Assembly (NCBI GenBank): GCA_035294305.1
Contig: DATGLD010000008.1
Coordinates: forward strand, 201,572-265,571
Origin: DASRBN01 sp035294305
Lineage (GTDB): Bacteria > Chloroflexota > Ktedonobacteria > Ktedonobacterales > Ktedonobacteraceae
Direction: 5' to 3'
Length of the DNA stretch: 64,000 nucleotides
Every line of letters starts with the position of its first letter. Position 1 is the first letter of the stretch. Shown in pieces: positions 33,035 to 42,739 of the stretch. The notes under the pieces are model-generated. The model worked only from the letters and a program-made list of their open reading frames with translations. It was not told the DNA's origin and ran no database searches. The position numbers were made by a program, and so were the translations under genes.

Positions 33035-34180
33035 ATGGCTACCGCGCTCATTTATGATCCGATTTTTTTAGAACATATCACTCCGCGTAACCATCCGGAA
33101 CAGCCGCAGCGGTTGGAAGCGGCTATGCAGGTGCTGGAAATGCTCGGCTGGTTACAGCGCGAGGGGCTGGCGCAATTAGCGCCGCGCGCCGCTACCGAAG
33201 ATGAACTGGCCACAGTGCACGACCGCCAATATATTCAAGATGTGAAAGATGCCGCCCGCGCTGCCGCCAGGGAAGAAGCTGCCGGTGGGCGAAAAACGCG
33301 TTTCTTTGCTACCGATACCTACGTTTCCGCCAAATCATATGAGGCCGCCGTCAAAGCCGCGGGCGCCCCGCTGACCGCCATCGATGCGATTATGAACGGT
33401 GAGGTGGAGAATGCCTACTGCCTGGTACGCCCCCCCGGCCATCACGCCGTTCGCGAATCCGCGATGGGTTTCTGCCTGTTCAATAACGTGGCTGTTGCAG
33501 CCCGCTACGCGATTGACCATTATGGTCTCGAGCGCGTCATGATTATCGATTATGACGTGCATCATGGCAACGGCACCCAGGAAATGTTCTATGACGACCC
33601 CCGCGTGTTGTACTTCTCCGTACATCGCGCACCGTTCTATCCTGGAACGGGTCTCTCGGAGGAAACGGGCGAGGGAGCAGGCCTGGGCACAACCATCAAC
33701 GTGCCTCTGCCCGCTATGACCGGCTATGAAACCTACGAACCGGTTTTTCGCCAGGTCATGGCCGCAGCCGCCGACCGCTACAATCCACAATTGATGCTGG
33801 TATCGGCTGGATTTGACGCGCACTGGGCCGATCCATTAGGCGGCATGAACCTTTCTACTGCCGGTTTCTCCAAACTGATGGGCATTATTATCGAAGAGGC
33901 GAAGTTCCTCTGCAATGGACGGCTGGTGCTGGTTCAGGAAGGCGGCTACAATATCGATGCTATGGCAAGCTGTGTCGCAACCTGCATCAATATGCTGCTT
34001 GGTGACGATGCCGCCGTGGATAGCCTCGGCAAGGCAAAAGATATGGCCTATCGCCTCAACACGGATGTATTGATCGCCGAGTTGCGCCGTATCCACCACC
34101 TCAAGGGCTACCGCCTGCGCAATGCGCCCAAACCTGATATCGCACGCCTGCGGCGTGAGATAAAAGGCCCGGATGCTTAG
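33035..34180 (+). CDS. Histone-deacetylase-family (AcuC/HDAC-like) hydrolase
   Basis: About 381 residues of the arginase/deacetylase fold that removes acetyl or other acyl groups from lysine or polyamines. Motifs are RPPGHHA with the catalytic His pair, and the metal ligands in IIDYDVHHGNGT and SAGFDAHWADPLGG. The ATG at 33035 is preceded by GAAGGAAAA. The substrate may be acetyl-CoA synthetase, another protein or a polyamine. It is followed 8 bases later by an acetyltransferase gene, which suggests an acylation/deacylation pair, and is preceded by sucCD. Confidence 0.92.
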   Translation: MATALIYDPIFLEHITPRNHPEQPQRLEAAMQVLEMLGWLQREGLAQLAPRAATEDELATVHDRQYIQDVKDAARAAAREEAAGGRKTRFFATDTYVSAKSYEAAVKAAGAPLTAIDAIMNGEVENAYCLVRPPGHHAVRESAMGFCLFNNVAVAARYAIDHYGLERVMIIDYDVHHGNGTQEMFYDDPRVLYFSVHRAPFYPGTGLSEETGEGAGLGTTINVPLPAMTGYETYEPVFRQVMAAAADRYNPQLMLVSAGFDAHWADPLGGMNLSTAGFSKLMGIIIEEAKFLCNGRLVLVQEGGYNIDAMASCVATCINMLLGDDAAVDSLGKAKDMAYRLNTDVLIAELRRIHHLKGYRLRNAPKPDIARLRREIKGPDA

Positions 34181-34188
34181 GAGGAAGC

Positions 34189-35052
34189 ATGCCTCGCGGC
34201 AATGAAAACGTGCGTGTACTCGCAACTGATGACCTTCCCCTAATAACGCGCCTGCTGAATACTTCTGAGTATGTGTACCAGCGTTTTACGCCGGATGAAC
34301 TTCCCAGCCTGCTCAAGCATTATCCAGCGGTTGGGGTGTTCAACGGCACCTCTCTGGGCAGTTTTCTCCTATCGCAAACGGTCAATCCTCCATCAGCGTG
34401 GCTGGCCGGTTTTGGCGTAAGCTGGACGGAGAGCCGTTCCTATCTTAAGCACCTCGATATCCTGCTTGACCACCTGGCGCGCCAGGTGGTCAAGCGCGGC
34501 GTGCGCTACCTGCACTACTCTGGCAACGACTTGGAGAATGATTGGCTGCGCGACATCTTATTGCCGCGCGGCTTCCGGCCCTATCGCCTGCTATACGCCT
34601 ACGACAAGTTCGATTTCAGCATTCCAACGCCGGGTAATCAGCTTGTCAAGCTGCGCCCGGCCAGGGTCGAAGATATACCCGCCCTCATGGCTATCGAGGA
34701 TGCCTGTTTCGAAGATTTCTGGCGCTATGACGCCATTTCATTCGCCGATATCATCGCCACGCATCCCTATTTCGTAGTAGCTGAACTGGACGGCAAAATC
34801 ATTGGCTATCAATTCAACGCCCTGGAGGGCGAGTTCGGTTATCTTGTGCGCATCGCCGTGCATCCATCGCTGAACGGCCAGGGCATAGGCGCGCGCCTGA
34901 TGGCCGAAGCCATCCGTTTCTTTAAACAGGCAAAAGTCACCCGTATCATGCTCAACACCCAGGACGATAATACACACGCGCACCGCCTCTACGAATGGTT
35001 CGGATTCGTGCGCATCTTGCAGGTTGGCTTTGTGCTGCGCAAAAATTTGTGA
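34189..35052 (+). CDS. Tandem GNAT-family N-acetyltransferase
   Basis: 287 residues with two GNAT-like halves. The N-terminal half (about 1-145) is degenerate. The C-terminal half (about 150-287) has the acetyl-CoA pyrophosphate loop VHPSLNGQGIGARLMAEAI and the terminal NTQDDNTHAHRLYEWFGFV typical of RimI-like enzymes. GAGGAAG precedes the ATG, 8 bases after the deacetylase stop, so the two are one transcription unit. Substrate is unknown; a protein amine is plausible. Confidence 0.85.
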   Translation: MPRGNENVRVLATDDLPLITRLLNTSEYVYQRFTPDELPSLLKHYPAVGVFNGTSLGSFLLSQTVNPPSAWLAGFGVSWTESRSYLKHLDILLDHLARQVVKRGVRYLHYSGNDLENDWLRDILLPRGFRPYRLLYAYDKFDFSIPTPGNQLVKLRPARVEDIPALMAIEDACFEDFWRYDAISFADIIATHPYFVVAELDGKIIGYQFNALEGEFGYLVRIAVHPSLNGQGIGARLMAEAIRFFKQAKVTRIMLNTQDDNTHAHRLYEWFGFVRILQVGFVLRKNL

Positions 35053-35059
35053 TGATGCA

Positions 35060-37012
35060 TCATCCCACTAAACCAATCAAACACCACGCATCCAACGGTT
35101 CGGTCTTATTCTTCACCGCGAGCGGCGGCAATTTAGTAACCTGCACATGTTGTCTGACCCTGACAAAAGTAGAATGATTCAGCAGGATATTATTATCGGC
35201 GGCATTGTGTTGCAGGCGTGAAGCGACATTGACGGCATCTCCGATTGCGGTATAGGTCTGCATGTGCTCGCGCGAGCCGATATTGCCCACCATCGCTTCT
35301 CCCGTATTGACCCCGAAGCCGAACGAAATCGGTGTAGAGAGCGGTTGAGATCGCTGATACTCAAGTACAGCAAGCCGCATCTTCCAGGCGGCGCGCACGG
35401 CGCGTAGTACATGGTCATCCTGAGTCAGGGGCGCATTGAAGATCGCCATCAGTTCATCGCCCCAGAATCCGGTCAGCGTGCCGCCCTCGTCCCAAATCTC
35501 CTTGACCATGATATCAAGATAATTATTGAGCAGGTTGACCATCTCGCCGGATGCCATGCTCTCGCTCATGCGTGTAAAACCGCGAATATCGGCGGAGATG
35601 ACGGTTATTTCCTTGATTTCTCCGCCCAGGTTCAATGCGCTTGGATCTTCAATCAAACGCTGTACGACATTAGGATGCACGAAGCGACCGAAGATGCGCC
35701 GCACTTCCTTAACTCTAGCCTCGGAGCGCTTCAGCTCGGTGCGATCATCGATGACCAGCGCCATACCAATATGGTTCCCATCCGAATCGCGCAGGGAAGA
35801 GACGTAGATGCTCAGATTGACCAGGCCACGACCCGTAATTTCGCAATCGACGTTATTGGGTACAATCGTGCCATGATCGTGCTGGACCATGGCATTTTGC
35901 AGGTATTCAATAATGCGCGCCTGCGGCAGGACCTGAAACACCTCCCGGTAGTGTTTTCCCACCGCCGAGAGGGGATCGATTTGCAGAATCCAGCCCGCCG
36001 CGTCATTAAATTTCGTAATCATACCGTTTGAATCGGTGGTGATGACGCCATTTGCGATAGATGCAAAGATGTTGTCCATGTAGCTCTTGTCTTCCTCAAC
36101 CCTGCGCAGAGCCTGGTTGAGGTCGGCGAAGAGACGCGCATTGTCGATAGCAATGGCAGCTTGATGGCAGAAGGCAAGCATCACATCGCGTTGATTGTTG
36201 CTGAACAGGTTGGTTTTCATGCGGCTATCGACATAAACCGCGCCAATGCAGTTGCCCCGCACCATCAGTGGCACGCACATAATTGAACGGATGCCATAGG
36301 TCATGATGCTCTTTTGCTCTTTCAAGGCATCATCAAGCATGGCATCCGAGGTAATGACAGGCACCTGTGTCCTCACCACGCGCTCGACTGTGCTGCGGCT
36401 GATCTGGTACTGGAACGCGCTCTGATCAATAGTATGTTTCTCTTTATCCCGTGCAATCGTAAATTCAAGCTGGTTGGTGGCCGGATTAATCAGTACAAGG
36501 AAGCCACGTTCGGCCTTGACAACATCGATGACCTCATCCATTACCAGCCGCAATACTTTATCAAATTCAAGTGTGGAATTGAGAACGCGCGCGATTTCAT
36601 AGAGCGTCTCCAGTTCATTACGCTTGCGTTCAAGATTGCTGATATTGGTAGTAAGCATTTCGCGCTCTTGCTCAAAATTGCTTCTGACAGAAGGCGCCAG
36701 CGACACAGGTTGAACCGGGGGTGGCTGTGTGGCACGATTCAAGCGTTCCTGGAAGGTGAGCAGTACGCGCTGGGCGTTTTGATTGAGCCGTCCCAATTCA
36801 AGATCGGCAGTGCGGCTTATACGCAATGATTCGTTCAGCAGGCGCACGCGTGGATCGCCACTTTCACCGGCGTAAGTACCCTCGACAGCTACTTCTAGCT
36901 TGCGTGTGTGTTCGTGCAGCATACGCGAAATATGCAGGAGTTGCTCCCCTAGCGAGCGCAAGCTGCTATTGGTAGTCTCATCGGAATCGGGTATATTCGC
37001 CGGTACAGCCAC
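35060..37012 (-). CDS. GAF-PAS class III adenylate/guanylate cyclase
   Basis: 650 residues. A helical N-terminus with coiled coil leads into a GAF domain (about 135-300), a PAS domain (about 312-425, DNIFASIANGVITTDSNG) and a class III nucleotidyl cyclase domain (about 455-640). Metal-binding Asp residues are in ISADIRGFTRM and GFWGDELMAIFN, and the later GDAVNVASRLQ is typical of the family. No transmembrane segment is visible, so it is likely a cytoplasmic sensor making a cyclic nucleotide in response to a small ligand or redox cue. It is convergent with the GNAT gene, with only 7 bases between them. Confidence 0.92.
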   Translation of the reverse strand: MAVPANIPDSDETTNSSLRSLGEQLLHISRMLHEHTRKLEVAVEGTYAGESGDPRVRLLNESLRISRTADLELGRLNQNAQRVLLTFQERLNRATQPPPVQPVSLAPSVRSNFEQEREMLTTNISNLERKRNELETLYEIARVLNSTLEFDKVLRLVMDEVIDVVKAERGFLVLINPATNQLEFTIARDKEKHTIDQSAFQYQISRSTVERVVRTQVPVITSDAMLDDALKEQKSIMTYGIRSIMCVPLMVRGNCIGAVYVDSRMKTNLFSNNQRDVMLAFCHQAAIAIDNARLFADLNQALRRVEEDKSYMDNIFASIANGVITTDSNGMITKFNDAAGWILQIDPLSAVGKHYREVFQVLPQARIIEYLQNAMVQHDHGTIVPNNVDCEITGRGLVNLSIYVSSLRDSDGNHIGMALVIDDRTELKRSEARVKEVRRIFGRFVHPNVVQRLIEDPSALNLGGEIKEITVISADIRGFTRMSESMASGEMVNLLNNYLDIMVKEIWDEGGTLTGFWGDELMAIFNAPLTQDDHVLRAVRAAWKMRLAVLEYQRSQPLSTPISFGFGVNTGEAMVGNIGSREHMQTYTAIGDAVNVASRLQHNAADNNILLNHSTFVRVRQHVQVTKLPPLAVKNKTEPLDAWCLIGLVG

Positions 37013-37155
37013 AGCATTCCTCCATGCTTAAATAATAGTGGTCAGCGGGTGCAAAATCTTTTCAACGATGTTTCTTCAAACGATCAGGATGTCAGGGGTA
37101 TGCCCCTCATTCAGATAGACGCGCGCACCCAACCATTATAGCATATGAGGATGTT

Positions 37156-38055
37156 TTACACACCGTACTGGTCCAGGTATCTTGTAAACGACATCGGCGC
37201 GAAGCCAAATTCGCGCTCAACCGCATGCAGGTCGGTCGTATTATCAAAAGAAAAAAGTGTCATCGCAGCCTTTGTCAGTGGAGGTTTGGGCAGCACCAGT
37301 TCCATCACTGCCGCGCCGAGTCCCACCAGCGACGTGGGCGCCGGCGTCTTGATGCGCGTCTTATGCATCGCGTGCATCAGCGCATCTATAATCTGCGTGA
37401 AAGAGTAATAGGCCGGCCCGCCGATGGTATAAGTTTTGCCGTTGGTTCGCATGGGATCCTCTAAGACCTTGATAATAACGGTCACGACATCCTCCACATA
37501 GATAGGCTGGAACATGACCTTGCCGCCGCCGATGAGGGGCACAACCGGCGATGTGCGAATCAAATCGGCCAGGCCTTTAATGAAAGGCGCATCCTTGCCG
37601 AACAACACCGAGGGCTGGATAATCGTCCAGTCCAGGCCGCTTTCCTTGAGCATCTTTTCCGCCAGGTAACGGCCCTGCATATAGCTCCCTGGCTTATCAG
37701 GCTTCGTACCCAGCCCGCTGATCTCAATCATGCGCTTGACGCTCGCCGCCTTAGCCGCCCGAATCAGGTTAGCCGTGCCCTGCACATTCGTCGCCTCATA
37801 CTGGTTACCAGAAGTTTGTTTGTGGTCGGCAGTAATGAACGCGGCATGTACGATGGTATCTATACCACGCACCGCTGCCTCCAACGAAGCCGGGTTTGTC
37901 GTATCCCCCTGCACGAATTCCACTTTATCGCCCGGTAATATGCGCGCCGCGCGCCTGGTATCGCGCACAAGGCAGCGCGGCCTTTCGCCCTTTTCGACAA
38001 GCCGCGCGGCAAGATGCCGCCCAATATAACCTGTTGCGCCCGTAATAAGTATCAT
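37156..38055 (-). CDS. NDUFA9/NmrA-like NAD(P)-binding epimerase
   Basis: 299 residues of the extended/atypical short-chain dehydrogenase fold. The dinucleotide loop is ILITGATGYIGRHLAARL; the family stretch VHAAFITADHK and the SVLFGKDAPF region follow. There is no complete YXXXK catalytic motif, as in the NDUFA9 and NmrA groups, which often sense nucleotides or stabilise quinone enzymes. Its promoter should lie in the repeat-containing gap upstream (38056-38462). Confidence 0.85.
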   Translation of the reverse strand: MILITGATGYIGRHLAARLVEKGERPRCLVRDTRRAARILPGDKVEFVQGDTTNPASLEAAVRGIDTIVHAAFITADHKQTSGNQYEATNVQGTANLIRAAKAASVKRMIEISGLGTKPDKPGSYMQGRYLAEKMLKESGLDWTIIQPSVLFGKDAPFIKGLADLIRTSPVVPLIGGGKVMFQPIYVEDVVTVIIKVLEDPMRTNGKTYTIGGPAYYSFTQIIDALMHAMHKTRIKTPAPTSLVGLGAAVMELVLPKPPLTKAAMTLFSFDNTTDLHAVEREFGFAPMSFTRYLDQYGV

Positions 38056-38462
38056 ACTATCCTCCTATGTTGCTCCTGATGAATTTTCACAAAATACTCT
38101 GGCAACAAGCAGATGAATCGGCCCCGCGCCCATTGCCGGACTATTTGGTTAAAACTCATGATGGCCTTTCGTTATTAGTGCCTGAAAACTCTTATAAAAG
38201 AGACGCCATGAAAGGTAAAAGCAAGTAATCCTGCCCCTGCCACCGCATGATGACCGGGAATACTATTCTAAAATCTCTGCTACAAGTATAGCGCGTAGTT
38301 GGCTAAGATACGAGCGGGCGAAAACATGAATTGAAAGGTGAGTCTGCTCATCCCAAATTAACCGATTCTCAACCGTAATCACACCACCTCGGCATTGCAC
38401 TTTGTTACTATAAAGCATGCGCATCGATGTCAATCTGCCAGATTTTTGCGAAAAGTGTCTTT
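38056..38462. other. Divergent intergenic region with a degenerate repeat
   Basis: A degenerate copy of the TGATGAATTTTGAC-type element starts at 38073 (CTCCTGATGAATTTTCACAA) with a poor right end near 38145-38166. The rest, about 38170-38420, looks like ordinary promoter DNA with no recognised motif. No gene is seen. Confidence 0.5.
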
Positions 38463-39827
38463 ATGATAAAACGAAAGTCACTACTATCAAGTGGCAGCCT
38501 TTTGCTACTTGCCATACTGCTGGAAACCGTTACGCTGCTCTCGCTTCCACCTGTCACGGCTCATGGGGACAGCAATGGAGATTGGCCCACTTTTATGTAT
38601 ACCGCAGCTCGTACCGGAGCCAATCTCTTTGAGACCACGATCACTGCTAAAACCGCCAGTAACCTGCACCTGGCCTGGACATTCAAAACGGGTGGCGCGA
38701 TAGCCGCTTCACCCGTCACCGCCAATGGCGTCCTCTATATCGGCTCCTGGGACGGCTACGAGTATGCCATCAATGCCTCTACCGGAGCCCAACTCTGGAA
38801 GCAATTTCTCGGCATTCAGCCGAAAACGAAGCAATGTATTGCCAAAGGTATTACCTCCACAGCAACTATCGGCAACGGCGTCCTCTACGTCGGCGGCGGC
38901 GATGGGAATCTATATGCATTGAATACTGCTGATGGATCAATTATCTGGAAAACGCTGATCAGTCCCCCACCGTACTATAACTGGTCATCCCCACTCATCT
39001 ACAACAATGAACTCTATATCGGACTGTCATCCAACTGTGATTCGCCCGAAGTCCAGGGCAAAGTGCTCGCCCTGAATACCGCTGACGGTTCAATCGCGGC
39101 CAGTATTTCCCTGGTTCCGGACGGTCACAAGGGCGCACCTGTGTGGAGTTCTCCTGCCGTCGACGCCACTACCAACACCATCTATATCACGACGGGCAAC
39201 AACCAGGGCAAGCACCTCCAAAAGCAGCCCAACGCGGAAGCCTTTGTAGCCCTGGACGCCTCTACACTTGCCATTAAGGATCGCTGGCAAATCCCACAAT
39301 CCCAGCAAAGCACCGATGGTGATTTCGGTGCCACACCAACCCTCTTTGATTACAAAGGCGGACACTACATCGGCGCCCTCAACAAAAATGGCATCTATTA
39401 TATGCTTGACCGCACAGACCTCGCCGCCGGTCCGTTATGGCAACAGGTACTGTCGAGCAGTTCCGGCAAGGTCAATGGAGATAACATCTCATCCTCCTGC
39501 TACAACAACGGCGTCGTCTATACCGGTTCTGCCGGAGGCGTCAACAATGGTCAGCCGTATGGAGGTACGGTCGGCGCATTTACTGCCGATACCGGCGCGC
39601 CTCTCTGGTTCTTCCAGACTCCCGGCAAGATGCTCTCGCCCGTCACCTGCACCAGTGATCTTGTCGTTGATAATCAGGCACAGACCGTAGAGGTACGTTC
39701 GGCCGCTAATGGTAGTGTTCTGTTCTCATACGCGACGAAGAAAGAGATCTTCGCTACCTCGATCATCTCGAATGGCTATCTCTATGCCGCTTCGTCTGAT
39801 AAAGCGGTCTATGCCTTTACGGTGTAG
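38463..39827 (+). CDS. Secreted PQQ-type beta-propeller protein
   Basis: About 454 residues. The N-terminus is a signal peptide (KRKSLLSSGSLLLLAILLETVTLLSL..VTAHG). The rest is a beta-propeller of PQQ/quinoprotein-like repeats such as GVLYIGSWDGYEYAINASTGAQLW and GVLYVGGGDGNLYALNTADGSIIW. The catalytic Glu/Asp/Asn set of alcohol dehydrogenases is not evident, so it may be a binding or scaffold protein. The ATG at 38463 gives a clean signal peptide; an ATG at 38427 adds 12 residues. No dehydrogenase partner is adjacent. Confidence 0.82.
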   Translation: MIKRKSLLSSGSLLLLAILLETVTLLSLPPVTAHGDSNGDWPTFMYTAARTGANLFETTITAKTASNLHLAWTFKTGGAIAASPVTANGVLYIGSWDGYEYAINASTGAQLWKQFLGIQPKTKQCIAKGITSTATIGNGVLYVGGGDGNLYALNTADGSIIWKTLISPPPYYNWSSPLIYNNELYIGLSSNCDSPEVQGKVLALNTADGSIAASISLVPDGHKGAPVWSSPAVDATTNTIYITTGNNQGKHLQKQPNAEAFVALDASTLAIKDRWQIPQSQQSTDGDFGATPTLFDYKGGHYIGALNKNGIYYMLDRTDLAAGPLWQQVLSSSSGKVNGDNISSSCYNNGVVYTGSAGGVNNGQPYGGTVGAFTADTGAPLWFFQTPGKMLSPVTCTSDLVVDNQAQTVEVRSAANGSVLFSYATKKEIFATSIISNGYLYAASSDKAVYAFTV

Positions 39828-39913
39828 CATGCCTGGCACGACACAAGTGATACGAAGACCTGGTAATTCCCCATAACTAGACAAGTCGAGAATGGTGGAG
39901 TAAAACACCTGGG

Positions 39914-40000
39914 GGATTCTGAGCGCAGCGAAGAATGACATACCCCAGAGGTAAGCATACTCCCGGGGCCTGTCATTCTGAGCGCAGCGAAGAATCCCTC
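39914..40000 (+). repeat. Two copies of the ATTCTGAGCGCAGCGAAGAAT repeat
   Basis: The repeats at 39914-39940 and 39971-40000 are in the same orientation with a spacer containing an imperfect inverse of TACCCC/GGGG. Diverged copies are at about 22726-22790 and 54565-54650. Similar dispersed sequences are known from several soil-bacterial genomes. Confidence 0.7.
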
Positions 40001-40064
40001 TCGACTTACAGGTAATCACCAGATTGGAAGACGGAGTGCCTGGTCTTCAATTTCTCCCCAAAAG

Positions 40065-40102
40065 CCTGCTTTTTGGAAAAAACGTTTCCTCCAAAAAGCA
40101 GG
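40065..40102 (-). terminator. Hairpin downstream of the histidine kinase gene
   Basis: CCTGCTTTTTGG (40065-40076) and CCAAAAAGCAGG (40091-40102) form a perfect 12-bp stem with a 14-base loop. On the minus strand the stem is followed by CTTTTGGGG, only a short T-run, so it is a weak terminator candidate for the regulator/kinase operon. Confidence 0.45.
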
Positions 40103-40232
40103 TACCTGTGAAATATGCTATAAATAGTGAGATATGACGGCATATACGGGTTGTTACCATCCCTTGTGCTGAGAAGCGGCTTATAAAGGTAAAAAGTACT
40201 ACAAGGTTCCTGAAGCATTCGGTTGCCAATCC

Positions 40233-42734
40233 TCACCTCAGCGCCTCCTCCGGCAGCACAATCCGCACCGTAACCCCCTCATCAGGCGCGCTCTTAATCA
40301 TCAACTTGCCGCCCGCTATTGCGAGCAAAGCGCTATGTGTCAGCAAACCACCACCTGTCCCAGTAGTCGAACTGCTGGCGGAAGCTATACCAACTCCATC
40401 ATCGGCCACGATTATTTCTAGAGAGGAATCCTCGGAGTTCCAGGAGGCCTTGAGCAGGAGACGCAGGCGGCGATGCACATCAGCCCCCCGTGCGTGGCGG
40501 GCAGCGTTGCGCAGCACCTCTTGCACAGCGGCAAAGATCAACTCGGCGATAGCGGGCGGCGTCACCTCATCGATGTAGGCCGCGGTTTCGTCGGATACTT
40601 GCCACTCAACCTCATCAAAAGCGTTCTGAAAATCCTGTTCGAGCATGGCATGAATCGCTTGCATCAAGCCGTCGCGTTCCAGGTGATGCGGCGCGCTGGG
40701 AGCGCTGGCGCGCATCATCGCTGCCAGGCGGCGGTGCGCATCGCTAATCATTTCTATCGCCTCGTTCAGCGCCGCAGCCTCGCTTACCTGTGTCGCCGCG
40801 TAGCCATTATGCCCGTTTACCACGCTACTTTGTCTGTTCAGCATGCTTTCTTGCGTTTTTTGTTCCTGGGCAGGAAGCGCGCGCAGCGTTTCCAGGCGCA
40901 GCAGGGCCAGGTGCATCTGTGGCAGAATTTCATCGTGCAGCAAACGGCGCTGCTGCGCGTCCAGTAATTTCACATCAACGATGCGGCGGCGCAATAAACC
41001 TGTGACGGCCTGCATCGCTTCATGGTCGCCAAGGGCATCGAGTATGCGTTGTCCACAGGTCTGAGCGATGCTCATGTCCTCGTCGGTGAAAGCAGCGCCA
41101 TCTTCTCGCGGGCCAAGATAGAGCGTGGCGACGAGGCCGCGTTCGTCGTAAATCGGCAAGACCCAGCAGATCATGGGCCGGTCACGCAGCATAAACTGTA
41201 TGCGTTTGGGCGTCCGACCGGCGGGCCGGTGAATCGGCGCTGGGCGTGATGAATCGGCCTCCGTCCCCTCTATCCTGGTTACATTTTTAAAATCCATGAT
41301 CGCGTTCGTCGGCCAGCGATAGCTGAAACTTCGCCTCACCGTGCCGGCCATTACATTGAGGTAAGCGCATTCCACCGCCAGCACATCGTGACAGAGGTGG
41401 TAGAAGATATTCTTCAAATCCTGTTCCGTCTTCTGCAGGTCTGTATTCAGCCAGTGACGCAGGCCTGAACTGCGCACAAATGGGCGCAGCAGAGCGATAA
41501 AACGATCATGGGCGGTATAGCTACTCCACGTGAAGAGGGCATAGGCTACAGTCGCGAGCAGCGTGATCAGCAGCAACCCACCAAGGTCGCTATTGGTGAA
41601 GTTGACGAGCAGCGCGATAAAAATTGCGACGGTCGTGAGAACAATGACGATGCCCCGCCATTGCTGGAGAAAGCCGCGCCGGGCCAGCGGGCGTTCAATC
41701 AGGATGCCATGACGCACAACCGAGTAGCCCAGCAGCAGGATAATAACCGCGACCGCCCCGGTAGCCAGCAGATCGAGTACGATCAGGTTATAAGGCAAGA
41801 TGCTTTCGGGCGATGTAATGCTCGCTAACGCATTAAAAGCTTGTGAAGCTGAGTGGATAAGGACGTGCAGGTGTTCGTAACTGAGCCAGTTATCCAACGA
41901 TTGAATGACGAGTATCACGAGTGTTGTCGTCAAGCCGGCCATCAGCAAAGCGGCAGCCAGTAGTCCCGGGCGCGCCAGGTGCCAGGAGAGAGCAGGCTCT
42001 TCCAGCATTTCAACATTGGTGGGATCATTCCAGAATGCGTCTACCAGGGCCCGCCCTAATTTCGGGGCAGTGCTTACCGCTACCTCACTTTTCCTGTGAA
42101 ACGCATTGCTCAGGTGTTGCCCTCCAACGTACCATAGCACACGCAGCAAGCGACCAATGCGGCGGAAGGTAAACCATGGACCGACGGCACAGAAGGTAAC
42201 GTAGACGAGAAAGAGAATCGGAATCACTACAACGGGCAAGATCGGGGTACCGGGGGGCACAACGAATTGAGCGCCCAGACTGAATATGCCGATTGTGCCA
42301 CTAAAAGTGAACGTCGATGCATTCAGTACGAGCAGCAAAAAGACGATACAGCCAAGAACGCCTGCCGCTATAAGCATCGCTGGGCGGCGCCTGCGCCAAC
42401 TTTCGTTAATGAGCGCGGCATAGTACAGGCCAATGGCGAACCAGAGATAAGGAACGCCAATGGCAGGCAGCCAGATGAGGTGCCATAAAAATTCCTGCGA
42501 GATCAGTTCTGGCCTCTCCGTGGGCGTGCTGGTGATCAATAGCGCCTGGACGAAGAAAAACAGGGCCGACAGCCCAAGACCAACGACGCCCATGCGCGTG
42601 ATAATCGCCTTGCGGTCACCATTGAGCCAGACGGTCAACGCCAACCAGAGGAAGGTTGCCATGTTGAAGATCGAGAGCGCCAGCGCGATGGACTGGAGCA
42701 GGTGGATGGGTTCGAGAAAGGTCGAGAGCGCCAT
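40233..42734 (-). CDS. Membrane sensor histidine kinase (NarX-like)
   Basis: 833 residues. About 10-12 transmembrane helices occupy residues 1-410, followed by a GAF-like domain (about 430-570), a HisKA_3-type dimerisation segment with the likely phospho-acceptor His in QRRLLHDEILPQMH, and an HATPase_c domain with VLRNAARHARG, VADDGVGIA and the GTGGGLL loop. It should autophosphorylate in response to a membrane or cytoplasmic signal and phosphorylate the response regulator encoded 5 bases upstream. The ligand is unknown. Confidence 0.9.
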   Translation of the reverse strand: MALSTFLEPIHLLQSIALALSIFNMATFLWLALTVWLNGDRKAIITRMGVVGLGLSALFFFVQALLITSTPTERPELISQEFLWHLIWLPAIGVPYLWFAIGLYYAALINESWRRRRPAMLIAAGVLGCIVFLLLVLNASTFTFSGTIGIFSLGAQFVVPPGTPILPVVVIPILFLVYVTFCAVGPWFTFRRIGRLLRVLWYVGGQHLSNAFHRKSEVAVSTAPKLGRALVDAFWNDPTNVEMLEEPALSWHLARPGLLAAALLMAGLTTTLVILVIQSLDNWLSYEHLHVLIHSASQAFNALASITSPESILPYNLIVLDLLATGAVAVIILLLGYSVVRHGILIERPLARRGFLQQWRGIVIVLTTVAIFIALLVNFTNSDLGGLLLITLLATVAYALFTWSSYTAHDRFIALLRPFVRSSGLRHWLNTDLQKTEQDLKNIFYHLCHDVLAVECAYLNVMAGTVRRSFSYRWPTNAIMDFKNVTRIEGTEADSSRPAPIHRPAGRTPKRIQFMLRDRPMICWVLPIYDERGLVATLYLGPREDGAAFTDEDMSIAQTCGQRILDALGDHEAMQAVTGLLRRRIVDVKLLDAQQRRLLHDEILPQMHLALLRLETLRALPAQEQKTQESMLNRQSSVVNGHNGYAATQVSEAAALNEAIEMISDAHRRLAAMMRASAPSAPHHLERDGLMQAIHAMLEQDFQNAFDEVEWQVSDETAAYIDEVTPPAIAELIFAAVQEVLRNAARHARGADVHRRLRLLLKASWNSEDSSLEIIVADDGVGIASASSSTTGTGGGLLTHSALLAIAGGKLMIKSAPDEGVTVRIVLPEEALR

Positions 42735-42739
42735 AGAAC

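Larger units (their letters stand above)
39828..40232. other. Convergent intergenic region with repeats and a hairpin
   Basis: No gene is seen. Two copies of an ATTCTGAGCGCAGCGAAGAAT repeat lie at 39916-39936 and 39975-39995. A 12-bp stem hairpin at 40065-40102 sits nearer the histidine kinase gene. Between 40103 and 40232 nothing further is recognised. Confidence 0.6.
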
